Assembly (NCBI RefSeq): GCF_019702945.1
Contig: NZ_AP024749.1
Span: 2,717,078 to 2,781,077, forward strand
Direction of reading: 5' to 3'
Length of the DNA stretch: 64,000 nucleotides
DNA from: Flavobacterium okayamense
GTDB lineage: Bacteria; Bacteroidota; Bacteroidia; Flavobacteriales; Flavobacteriaceae
Position 1 is the first letter of the stretch. Every line of letters starts with the position of its first letter. The translations under genes and the position numbers were made by a program. Below are positions 42,729-50,349 of the stretch, one piece after another. The notes under the pieces are model-generated. The model worked only from the letters and a program-made list of their open reading frames with translations, was not told the DNA's origin and made no database searches.

Positions 42729-43352
42729 TTAAGCTACTAATTTTCTTATTTTTTGAATAGTTCCGTTTGACTTTCCTGTCAGCTTCATTGTATTTCGGAC
42801 CGATTGACCTTGTTTCAGAAACTTGACAATGTCAGCGTGTTCACTCAATAGTTTTGTATTGTCTTTCTTGCTACCTGTTTTTCTTCCAAGAGCTGAATAT
42901 CCATTTTCTCGGATAAATTTCTCACGACCTGAGTTTAGACGTTCTTTTATCATACTTAATTCTAAACTCGCAAAAGTTGAAGCAATACTTAACATAGTTT
43001 GAACCATTCCATTAATTTCTCCTGTAGGTAAAAGAGTATGAAGTTTAAAGTTATCAATAATAATATTTATTTTGTTTTCATTGCATTTTTCTAAAAATAG
43101 AGCAAAAGAAGAAATTTTGCGGGAAATTCTTGAAATTTCTATAGCAATGATATGCTTAACATCGTTTTTAATTGCGTAATCTAAAATTTCAGCATTAACC
43201 TCATCATTTTTAGTTCCACTTTTATAATATGTAAATTCCTTAACTATTTTATATTGGTTAGAATATGTTGAGGTTAATTGTTCCGACTGGCGGGAAACGT
43301 CCTGACGATTTTCATTCGTAGAACAACGGCTAATAATGATTGCTTTTTCCAT
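42729..43352 (-). CDS. Serine recombinase (resolvase/invertase family)
   Basis: 207 residues. The catalytic Ser lies in ISRCSTNENRQD (S11, with R9), followed by the E-helix motif IAIEISRISRKISSFA and the long helix MVQTMLSIASTFASLELSMI. A C-terminal HTH of about 45 residues (GQSVRNTMKLTGKSNGTIQ) binds DNA. The length is that of resolvases and invertases, not of large serine integrases. It may resolve multimers of the element or invert a segment. A cluster of TGATACA motifs lies just upstream. Confidence 0.9.
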   Translation of the reverse strand: MEKAIIISRCSTNENRQDVSRQSEQLTSTYSNQYKIVKEFTYYKSGTKNDEVNAEILDYAIKNDVKHIIAIEISRISRKISSFALFLEKCNENKINIIIDNFKLHTLLPTGEINGMVQTMLSIASTFASLELSMIKERLNSGREKFIRENGYSALGRKTGSKKDNTKLLSEHADIVKFLKQGQSVRNTMKLTGKSNGTIQKIRKLVA

Positions 43353-43440
43353 GGCTTATAAAATATTATTGTTTATGTCTATTTATAAATCAAAAATAAT
43401 AAATAAAATTTATAATACAAAATAAATCAAAGAATAAAAA

Positions 43441-43509
43441 TGATACAAAAAAAGTGTATCAAATAAACCGCTTACAGATTTAAAATGATACACTTAATGT
43501 TTTGATACA
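43441..43509. repeat. TGATACA motif cluster upstream of the serine recombinase
   Basis: TGATACA occurs at 43441-43447, 43486-43492 and 43503-43509, and its reverse complement TGTATCA at 43455-43461. The first and the inverted copy form a 7-7-7 hairpin/palindrome. Placement between the recombinase and the next operon fits a res-type recombination site or an operator. Confidence 0.5.
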
Positions 43510-43514
43510 AAATA

Positions 43515-43543
43515 AAAAGCCTTAAATATTATTTAAGGCTTTT
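43515..43543 (-). terminator. Terminator of the RM-HipA-HIRAN operon
   Basis: Stem AAAAGCCTTAAAT/ATTTAAGGCTTTT, 13 bp with a 3-base loop, followed on the minus strand by TTTTTATTTTG. The HIRAN gene's stop abuts it. Confidence 0.85.
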
Positions 43544-44200
43544 TTATATTACTTCTATTCTTATAAAAGCTCTTTTTAAAATTCCATTTTTTTCTAGATG
43601 ATGAATTGTAATTTTAAAACCTCCATTCGATTTATAAAATATTTTCGAATGTTTAATTTTAACATATCCAAGAAAGAGATCATCCTTATATAATTTCACT
43701 GCGTTTTTATCATAAAGGTTATCAGTTTCTTTTTCAAAACGTAATAGATCACCAACGGAAATTAAGCTAGAATCTATTTTGTTTTTACCTAACCCAGCAA
43801 TTTCAGAAATGAAAACTAAGCCCTTAATTGGGTTAAAATCGGCTAAAAACTCAAAATTATCAATAGGAATAAGCCCTTGAGTTTTTGCTAGCATATATAA
43901 ATTATCCTCTTTCTTTTTTTGATCAATTTCCCAAAATTTATAAAAAGTAGACAAATCATTTCTTTCAGATTTTGGAAGACGCTGACTAAAAATCTCTAAA
44001 ACATTTTCCGTGTAAGATTTTTCTACATCGGGAAAACCTGTATAAGAAATGAATCCATTATCGAATGCTTTTTTTAGATTTTCTTGGATATATTGAAAGC
44101 GAACCCCTTCAGTCTTGTTATGTTTAATAACACCAACTGGGATTCTTCTGGTTCCTGGACCTTTTCTCCAAATCAAAAAAATATTTCCGAAAGTCTTCAT
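43544..44200 (-). CDS. HipA-N1-like / HIRAN domain protein
   Basis: 218 residues. The N-terminal ~90 residues (NIFLIWRKGPGTRRIPVGVI ... FDNGFISYTGFPDVEKSY, NVLEIFSQRLPKSERND) resemble the HipA N-terminal subdomain 1 that in classical HipA is fused to the kinase. The C-terminal ~90 residues are a HIRAN domain: GDLLRFEKETDNLYDKNAVK with LFLGYVKIKHSKIF. In HLTF-type helicases HIRAN binds DNA 3' ends. It starts directly after the HipA-like gene's stop (no gap), so the two are translationally coupled and together make up a split HipA. Role: partner or regulator of the kinase, perhaps a DNA-end sensor (inference). Confidence 0.78.
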   Translation of the reverse strand: MKTFGNIFLIWRKGPGTRRIPVGVIKHNKTEGVRFQYIQENLKKAFDNGFISYTGFPDVEKSYTENVLEIFSQRLPKSERNDLSTFYKFWEIDQKKKEDNLYMLAKTQGLIPIDNFEFLADFNPIKGLVFISEIAGLGKNKIDSSLISVGDLLRFEKETDNLYDKNAVKLYKDDLFLGYVKIKHSKIFYKSNGGFKITIHHLEKNGILKRAFIRIEVI

Positions 44201-45274
44201 TTAGATAATTATTGAAACAAGTTGTTCAATGCGCAAAGATACCAATTTTACCATCAATTGCTTTCGCTTTTCACTTAATTTTAAGCTTTGGTATTCGTAA
44301 GGTAAATTATTGTCAATATTGTTTATTAAGGTTTTAAGTTTTTCTTCAGTAAATTCTTTTAAAATATTTGCTTTTACTTCTTGAAAAACTTTAGGATAAT
44401 GATTGTATAAATTAGTTAATAGATCAAAATGTTTTGGCTTTCCTCCTTCAACCCATCTAACCTCAGATCTACCTCTTAAAATATATGATTTTGCTGCTTG
44501 ATTATCTTTTAAGTATAATTCGATTCTCTCATCTAAAAGTTCTCTACCTAAACAACATCCACTATCATAAATTGGTGAAAAATCAGTTTTAGCAAATAAA
44601 CCTGTTGTTCTTAATAAATTTGGATTGTTTGATTTTTTTGTTTCATCTGAAAGGGATTGAGCTATCCCTTTTTTAAATTTTGAAAATATTTTTCCAAAAC
44701 TATTCTTTGTAGCTATTTGATTATCTAATTCTTCAATTATTTCTTTAAATTTAGTTATAAATCCCCAATTTTCTTGATGTCTGTCTGAGTTCCCAATAAT
44801 AGAATCAAAAATCAACATTTGAATAAAATTTTCTTTATGATTAGATAAATTAAAGCTACTTAAAGCTACTTGAATAAAATCAAAAGTATATCTAGATTCA
44901 TCAGTTTCAGGATTATATTTGGGATCATAACCTGTCAAATAAGCAATGCCTTCAGATAATAAATTTTCTGAATAATCAATCATCGATTTAGATAAGCAAC
45001 CAATTTGTTGTTCATCATTTATATCAAACCCAATGTTATAGTCTAAAACATTAAAACCCAACCACTGTCCTACTTTTGAAGCAACTATTTCACTCCAAAA
45101 TTCTGAAGTGTATTTAAACGTTCCATCATCCATTTTCTTGGAACCTTTAAAAAAATATTCTTTAAAATCTACAGGGTTGATATAAATGTTTTTTGCTCTT
45201 GTACCTCCAGTACTTGAATACATTTTTTTATTCCATTGAGTAATATCTGTGTATGTAGCAATGTATTGCTCCAT
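44201..45274 (-). CDS. HipA-like kinase domain protein (HipA/CtkA type)
   Basis: 357 residues. Kinase motifs of the HipA/PI3K-like fold are all there: ATP-binding Lys in YFFKGSKK (K43), conserved Glu in EFWSEIVASK, catalytic Asp in GNSDRHQENWGF (D164, with N169) and the metal-binding Asp in FSPIYDSGCCLG (D237). The N1 subdomain is missing and seems to be supplied by the next gene. HipA/HipT enzymes phosphorylate aminoacyl-tRNA synthetases and stop growth. No HipB-like HTH antitoxin adjoins it. Its ATG overlaps the stop of the upstream restriction-modification gene (TAATG). Confidence 0.85.
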   Translation of the reverse strand: MEQYIATYTDITQWNKKMYSSTGGTRAKNIYINPVDFKEYFFKGSKKMDDGTFKYTSEFWSEIVASKVGQWLGFNVLDYNIGFDINDEQQIGCLSKSMIDYSENLLSEGIAYLTGYDPKYNPETDESRYTFDFIQVALSSFNLSNHKENFIQMLIFDSIIGNSDRHQENWGFITKFKEIIEELDNQIATKNSFGKIFSKFKKGIAQSLSDETKKSNNPNLLRTTGLFAKTDFSPIYDSGCCLGRELLDERIELYLKDNQAAKSYILRGRSEVRWVEGGKPKHFDLLTNLYNHYPKVFQEVKANILKEFTEEKLKTLINNIDNNLPYEYQSLKLSEKRKQLMVKLVSLRIEQLVSIII

Positions 45275-48200
45275 TAAATCTCAATTTTATCAATTTCCTT
45301 CATAATTCTATCCGTTTCAGTTAGAGCAACGATAATTTTTTGATAATGTAAAATATCATCAAAGTTTAGTTCTCGTCCTTTTCGGTCTTTTAACCATTTT
45401 TGAGCGGGTTGGTAACCACCAATGTAAAAGTTCCAAGCTAGTTCAGGAACGTTTGCAAAGTATTGGTTTTGGTTTATGTAAACATTACCATTTTTGTAAA
45501 TGGGTTTATCTACAACACAATCGCCATCTTCAGGGAATTGAGTAATGTACTTTTCAACTGTTGGACTTTCCAACAAATGAATTTGACGGATTTCACCACC
45601 TAGCTTAACCAACTCCCAAAATGTTTTTACATCTTTTGGATACGGAACTCTAGGAAAATCTATTTTTAAAAATTCTTTATAGGTTTCTCGATAGGTTGGG
45701 GAATGTAATACCGCATAGATGTAATCTAATAGATCAATTGGAGCAAAAGTATTTTGAGTTGCTTCTTTTTCATTAGTAAAGTTTAAGCCTAAATTTTTAG
45801 AAATTTGATTTACAATTTCCATATTAAGATTTGGAACTCTTTCGACAGAATTTTCAAATGCGGTTTGTTGATTGTCGGTTTCAGGATAAAGATAAAGTGG
45901 AAAAATAGCTGATTGAGTAGTTCTTTCTCCACATTTTGTTTCCATAATATTTGAAGAAATATAAAAATGATCACAAGTTTCAGATTTATTACTTCTTGCA
46001 GATACTAAACCAATGTTTTCACCTGATAACATGTTTTTCATTACTTTTCTAACTGTTCTCCAAACTAGTTTATCTTCATAAAACACATATCTCACATCAA
46101 ATGGTCTATAAGATATTTTCTTAATGTATTTTTCTAAATTATTTTCATTTTTAATGTTATCATACCCATCAAGAATATTCCAACCATTTTTTTTCTTTAC
46201 ATTAAATTTGTTGTGTAACAGTTCAGTATTTCTATCTGTATTTTGAAATTCAATAAAAGAATTTAAAAGTTTTTCTTTTGATTCATTAATTACAAATTCA
46301 TCATGAGCTGTTGTTAATCCAACTCCATTTATTGGAAAGAATTCATTTACAGAAAATCCTTTTTGATAAATTTCATTTTTTTTATTGTCAGTTTTAGAAA
46401 ATAAATAAAGAGGCTCTTTTAAATCAATATTTTCAAATTTGATAGATTTTAGACTATTATTATTTAAAAATTCATATTTACCTTCTCTAACTCCATATAA
46501 ATCAAAATGTAAAACTTCAGCTAACTTTTCTTTTTGATTTTTTGATTTTTTTATAAATAAATTAATAGATACACCTTGTTTTATATCAAAAATATTTTGA
46601 TCGACTGATCCATCTGGAGCTGTTTCCTTTTTATTACTGTTACCATGTAAATCAATGGTGTAAATCTTATCATAAGTTTTCAATAAATTCCAACGCATTC
46701 CTCTAAATGTTGGATTGTCTAAAAAACCATGAGGATTAATAAAGGCTAAAATTCCCTCGCCATTTTTATTGATAAAATGCTGTCCAAAACGCATAAATTT
46801 TACATAATCATCATTTATCCATTTCGGATTTCTTTCTTTTAATTTTTCTTTGCCTCCAGGTTCTTTTTTATAATCTTCCATTAGGTTCATAATCCATTCT
46901 CCTTTGTTGGCACTTTCTCCACTATAAGGAGGATTTCCAATTACCACCATTACAGGTGAATCACGTTTAATCGCATTGGCTTGGTCGGCTTCATCGCTTA
47001 GCCAACTACTAAATAAAGTTTGGGTATCGGGGTGCGCTTCTTCAAGCGAGTTGGTTAAAAATATTTTAAAGCGTTGGTCGTCATCTGCTTTGTAACCTGT
47101 TTCCGTTAATAGCATGTCCATTTTTAAATGTGCCATGGCGTAACTCGCCATTAACAATTCAAAACCATTTAAACGAGGAATTAAATCTTGTTTTACATAT
47201 TTAGTCCAAATACCTTGTTGCCCTTCAAATTTCTTGTAAATATGTTTTACCACTTCGGCTAAGAAGGTTCCTGTTCCTGTTGCGGGATCTAAAATTTGTA
47301 CTTTGTGTACTTCAATTTCTGTTTCAACTTCTTTAATTTTTGAGTTGGCTCCTTTACCTGTTTGGGTAACCGCTTTTTGTTTTATTTTGGTTTTGCTTGT
47401 ATCGGCTAAACCATTAGGTAAATTAAATTCGGTTTTTAGAATGTCATCAACCGCACGAACTATAAAGTTAACTACAGGTTGAGGTGTGTACCAAACACCA
47501 CGAGCTTTTCTAAGAGCTGGGTTATATTCACCTAAGAAAGTTTCGTAAAAGTGAACAACGGGATCTTCCTGTTTGGTACTTTTACCAAAGTTTTTCATAA
47601 TGTCGGCAACATCACTCGCTAAGAAAATGTTTACCAATTCATCAACAATCCAAACCAAACGGGTATCTAAATCAAAACCCGCAATGTCTTGAAATAGTTT
47701 ACGTAAAAAAGGATTACTCTTTGGGATTAATTGTGAAGCTTCCATACGGGAAAAATCTTCCAAACTAGGATCGTGATAACGAGCTGCAAACATACCATAA
47801 GCAATTGTTTGAGCGTATATGTCGGAAAATGCTTTGTTGTCAATATCGTGAATCAACATTTGTTGAAATGAAAGCATTTGAGATTTTAATTGCGAACGTT
47901 TTCCTTCTTGATCGTCAAGGTTTAATGATTTCTCAATGATGTCAGCCATTAATCGAGCCTTTCCCGCCATCATTTGAGCCAACTTGTTTGGCGATTTTAT
48001 AGTTTGTGAAACTGTTTGCGCAAAGTTTTTAATTAAGTGTGTAAACTCATTAAAGTTTTCAGGAATAGCGACAATAGAACCGTTTTCAATTTTTGCAATA
48101 GCAATGGTTGTTGTTTGTTCTCCATCTTTATAAAAATGGAAATCCATATAATCGGTAAAAATCAGATTCGACAAACCTGATTTATAGCGATCGAATTGTT

Positions 48201-48447
48201 CTTTTAATGTTTTACTTTTTAAATCTACACCAATGTCTTTGGCTTCGATGTAACCAACAGGAATATCTTTTTTAGTTAAAACATAATCAGGCGCACCACA
48301 ATCAACTCGAGCGGGTTCGTTAGTAACCAATACATCGGGTAATATTGCCATGATGAGGTTCTGTAAGTCGCCACGGTAAGAATGTTCTCTTGCATTACCT
48401 GTTCTGTAAAGTGTATTTATCTTTTCGATGTATTGTTGTAAAGTCAT
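45274..48447 (-). CDS. Fused nuclease-N6-adenine methyltransferase (type IIG/ISP-like RM)
   Basis: 1057 residues. N-terminal PD-(D/E)xK nuclease: APDYVLTKKDIPVGYIEAK supplies P53-D54 and E68-x-K70. Residues ~150-310 are helical. An N6-adenine methyltransferase follows: GVWYTPQPVVNFIV, SAM motif I ILDPATGTGTFLAEV (385-399) and catalytic NPPY in VVIGNPPYSGES (505-508). The C-terminal ~450 residues (including SYRPFDVRYVFYEDKLVWRT) match the target-recognition part of type ISP enzymes. The SF2 helicase of true type ISP proteins is absent, so it is a shorter single-chain restriction-methylase. First gene of a three-gene operon. Confidence 0.88.
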   Translation of the reverse strand: MTLQQYIEKINTLYRTGNAREHSYRGDLQNLIMAILPDVLVTNEPARVDCGAPDYVLTKKDIPVGYIEAKDIGVDLKSKTLKEQFDRYKSGLSNLIFTDYMDFHFYKDGEQTTTIAIAKIENGSIVAIPENFNEFTHLIKNFAQTVSQTIKSPNKLAQMMAGKARLMADIIEKSLNLDDQEGKRSQLKSQMLSFQQMLIHDIDNKAFSDIYAQTIAYGMFAARYHDPSLEDFSRMEASQLIPKSNPFLRKLFQDIAGFDLDTRLVWIVDELVNIFLASDVADIMKNFGKSTKQEDPVVHFYETFLGEYNPALRKARGVWYTPQPVVNFIVRAVDDILKTEFNLPNGLADTSKTKIKQKAVTQTGKGANSKIKEVETEIEVHKVQILDPATGTGTFLAEVVKHIYKKFEGQQGIWTKYVKQDLIPRLNGFELLMASYAMAHLKMDMLLTETGYKADDDQRFKIFLTNSLEEAHPDTQTLFSSWLSDEADQANAIKRDSPVMVVIGNPPYSGESANKGEWIMNLMEDYKKEPGGKEKLKERNPKWINDDYVKFMRFGQHFINKNGEGILAFINPHGFLDNPTFRGMRWNLLKTYDKIYTIDLHGNSNKKETAPDGSVDQNIFDIKQGVSINLFIKKSKNQKEKLAEVLHFDLYGVREGKYEFLNNNSLKSIKFENIDLKEPLYLFSKTDNKKNEIYQKGFSVNEFFPINGVGLTTAHDEFVINESKEKLLNSFIEFQNTDRNTELLHNKFNVKKKNGWNILDGYDNIKNENNLEKYIKKISYRPFDVRYVFYEDKLVWRTVRKVMKNMLSGENIGLVSARSNKSETCDHFYISSNIMETKCGERTTQSAIFPLYLYPETDNQQTAFENSVERVPNLNMEIVNQISKNLGLNFTNEKEATQNTFAPIDLLDYIYAVLHSPTYRETYKEFLKIDFPRVPYPKDVKTFWELVKLGGEIRQIHLLESPTVEKYITQFPEDGDCVVDKPIYKNGNVYINQNQYFANVPELAWNFYIGGYQPAQKWLKDRKGRELNFDDILHYQKIIVALTETDRIMKEIDKIEI

Positions 48448-48826
48448 TTTAGAATAGAATTTGTGCCAAATTAAGACAAAAAAATATAGTATAAAAGCGT
48501 TATGAAATCAAAACTCGCTTTTTTGAAACTTAAAAGTAAGAAAATTCTTATTTTGGATTTCCGTAAAACCTATTAAATCATTACTTAAATAAAAAAAGTT
48601 GGTTAAAGTTTAAAGTTATATTGTTTTTTTTGTTACAGATATAACTTTCGTTTTTCTTTAGTAAATTGATAATCAACAACATACATTTAAACAAACTTAT
48701 TTAAATCAAAATTTTAAACTAACTAATCTGAAGCAAAAAAGTCATTTTTCTAGTAGTATCTTTGTAAGGCTAGCGAGTTAAAAAGATAATCGATTATCAT
48801 AATTATTCATTTAAAAAATTAAAATT
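48448..48826. promoter_or_regulatory. Divergent 379-bp region with promoter and palindrome
   Basis: No gene seen. For the rightward gene a TATCTTTG -7 box lies at 48757-48764 and a perfect 14-bp palindrome GATAATCGATTATC at 48785-48798, between the box and the start codon at 48827, where an operator would block or sense transcription. The promoter of the leftward RM operon is not obvious: the stretch near 48460-48500 has only degenerate boxes. Confidence 0.5.
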
Positions 48827-49198
48827 ATGAGAAAATTAAAAAAACAATTATGTAGAATGGATTTTAGTGTTTTTATTAATATGCTAACTAATGCTGAACA
48901 TTTTTCTGCTACTTATACATTACTATTAAAAGAAAGTGAATTAAAAGGTTTGGGTTTAAAATCAAACTTGACCACTCTGCCATTTAACTCAGATGGAGTT
49001 CAATTCGGACTTTCACCAGTTAATTTATATGTAAATCAAAAAAGTTTGTCATTTTTGGTTTTAGATAACAAAGAACATGGTAAAAGTTATGCTTATATTG
49101 AATTCTCATGTATTAAAAATTTAAAAGAATACTATACAAGGGTTCTTGGTGTTCAAGAAGAAAAATTTGAGTTTATGGTTAATTATTCAAAAAATTAA
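48827..49198 (+). CDS. Hypothetical protein in the right end of the element
   Basis: 123 residues, no signal peptide. Mixed alpha/beta: a helical N-terminal third (LKKQLCRMDFSVFINMLTNA) and later strands (SLSFLVLDNKEHGKSYAYIE). No family recognised. It is preceded by a consensus -7 box and a palindromic operator candidate, and followed after ten bases by another small gene. Possibly a cargo or regulatory gene. Confidence 0.6.
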   Translation: MRKLKKQLCRMDFSVFINMLTNAEHFSATYTLLLKESELKGLGLKSNLTTLPFNSDGVQFGLSPVNLYVNQKSLSFLVLDNKEHGKSYAYIEFSCIKNLKEYYTRVLGVQEEKFEFMVNYSKN

Positions 49199-49208
49199 AA
49201 AGGCATTT

Positions 49209-49499
49209 ATGAAAAATAAAAAAATAAAAATCATGTTAGAAAATAATTTCACTATAAGTCAGTTGATCGAATTTCTTAAAAATAAAGGTATAGGAATTAT
49301 AACTAATGAAAGTAGTGTTTTAGGTTTACCTAAAAACAAATATATTGAGCGATACATTTTGGAATATGATAATTCATTTTGGTTGATCTACTCAATAATT
49401 GATAATTTTGAGGATAAATGTTACTATACTGATGTTGAAGAATATGATGATAAAATTGACGTTGAAAACGCATTTATAAATTTGGCGAGATTTAAATAA
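49209..49499 (+). CDS. Hypothetical protein, last gene of the element
   Basis: 96 residues from the ATG at 49209 (an internal ATG at 49233 is also possible). Acidic C-terminal half (YYTDVEEYDDKIDVENAF). No family recognised. It lies 14 bases before the right-hand TGGAGTGAGGA pair, and so probably belongs to the element with the gene before it. Confidence 0.55.
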   Translation: MKNKKIKIMLENNFTISQLIEFLKNKGIGIITNESSVLGLPKNKYIERYILEYDNSFWLIYSIIDNFEDKCYYTDVEEYDDKIDVENAFINLARFK

Positions 49500-49513
49500 A
49501 AATTAGTTGTATG

Positions 49514-49537
49514 TGGAGTGAGGAATTGGAGTGAGGA
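49514..49537 (+). repeat. Paired TGGAGTGAGGA repeats, right end
   Basis: Direct copies of TGGAGTGAGGA at 49514-49524 and 49527-49537 with the same 13-bp period and orientation as the pair at 39073-39096. Placed about 85-105 bases inside attR. Confidence 0.65.
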
Positions 49538-49619
49538 AAAGTACTAAAATGTATCGAAAAGTAAAAAGTTAAATTTGTAAACTCTTTAAAAACAAGGGTT
49601 TTGAAAAATAAATTCGGTT

Positions 49620-49662
49620 TTCATAACCCTGAGGTCACGGGTTCAACTCCCGTCTTCGCTAC
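49620..49662 (+). repeat. attR: 43-bp copy of the tRNA-Met 3' half
   Basis: Exact copy of 38949-38991. It is not a tRNA gene: the 5' acceptor, D-arm and half of the anticodon arm are missing. It marks the right end of the element. Confidence 0.92.
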
Positions 49663-49667
49663 AAGAA

Positions 49668-49698
49668 AAAGGCTTTAGAAATTCTAAAGCCTTTTTTT
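49668..49698. terminator. Original tRNA-Met terminator, now at attR
   Basis: 9-bp stem AGGCTTTAG/CTAAAGCCT with loop AAATT and a T-run on the plus strand. It was probably the terminator of tRNA-Met before insertion; the converging gene at 49697 uses its other face. Confidence 0.8.
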
Positions 49699-50041
49699 AT
49701 TTTACCATTCTATTGGCCAACCATTTACCTACTCGGTATGCAAAGTAAACTCCGAAAACTAATATGACATTTGTAACAAAAACGTAAATCGTATAAATAA
49801 GTTTATCATTTTCAGAATCAAAGCAAAAGTCTTCTAACAAACAAACTTTAACCATTTTCTTTTGAAATTGTGTCATTAAATAACTTATAGATAATAAACC
49901 AACCAATACAATTAGAATATATTTCCAATTATTACTTTTTATTTTTTTTCCTGTTGGCTTAAAAACATTTCGTTCTTCTTCTGAACGTACATTATTTTGT
50001 AACGACCAAATTACTTTTTTGGCATCATTATCAATATCCAT
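49697..50041 (-). CDS. Hypothetical two-helix membrane protein
   Basis: 114 residues. A polar start with a basic stretch (FKPTGKKIKSNNW), then membrane helices at about 41-57 and 85-103, with a short cysteine-containing loop (VCLLEDFCFDSEND) between. No domain recognised. It is the first chromosomal gene beyond attR. Function unknown. Confidence 0.6.
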   Translation of the reverse strand: MDIDNDAKKVIWSLQNNVRSEEERNVFKPTGKKIKSNNWKYILIVLVGLLSISYLMTQFQKKMVKVCLLEDFCFDSENDKLIYTIYVFVTNVILVFGVYFAYRVGKWLANRMVK

Positions 50042-50349
50042 TTTACCTCTATTAAATTTGATTATAAAGTTAAAAAAGATAAATCTTAAAAACCTTCATT
50101 TATATCAAAAAACACAAATTGAACCTCAAAAAACTAACTTTTCATCTATTATTGGGCATGTTTCATCGAAAAAAAATTAAGATTTAAGGATTCTGAAAAA
50201 TATTTTTTTAGCTTTAATTAACGATAAGGAAAAAATAATTTTATTAACAACTCACCCCAGAGTTACATTTTTTAATGTAAGAATTATTCACACAACCTAC
50301 TTACTTTCTATAGTTATCATTCACTTAAGTCAAATTAAAAAGAAAAACT
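50042..50349. promoter_or_regulatory. 308-bp gap before the large T9SS protein
   Basis: No gene. Two small adjacent hairpins are visible: AACTC/GAGTT (50249-50264) and TTACATT/AATGTAA (50263-50280). No consensus TAnnTTTG box was found. They may form the 5' leader of the large surface-protein gene, with function unproven. Confidence 0.3.

Larger units (their letters stand above)
38949..49662. mobile_element. tRNA-Met integrative element (about 10.67 kb)
   Basis: A 43-bp identical direct repeat made of the 3' half of tRNA-Met lies at 38949-38991 and 49620-49662. Between the copies are an excisionase-like HTH gene and tyrosine integrase next to the tRNA, a divergent HUH-type Rep candidate, several genes under 70 codons, a serine recombinase, a restriction-modification/HipA/HIRAN operon and two small unknown genes. 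Flanking genes on both sides are ordinary chromosomal ones. No conjugation, capsid, portal or terminase gene is present, so it is best described as an integrated plasmid-like or satellite element carrying a defence-type cargo. Confidence 0.88.

Noticed and set aside
49620..49662. A second tRNA-Met gene
   Set aside because: Only the 3' half is present; the 5' acceptor, D-arm and half of the anticodon arm are missing. It is attR.
38949..49662. A complete prophage or conjugative element
   Set aside because: No capsid, portal, terminase, tail, Zot/coat, relaxase or type IV secretion gene was seen.
50249..50280. A riboswitch before the large T9SS gene
   Set aside because: Only two short stems; no known riboswitch core could be recognised.
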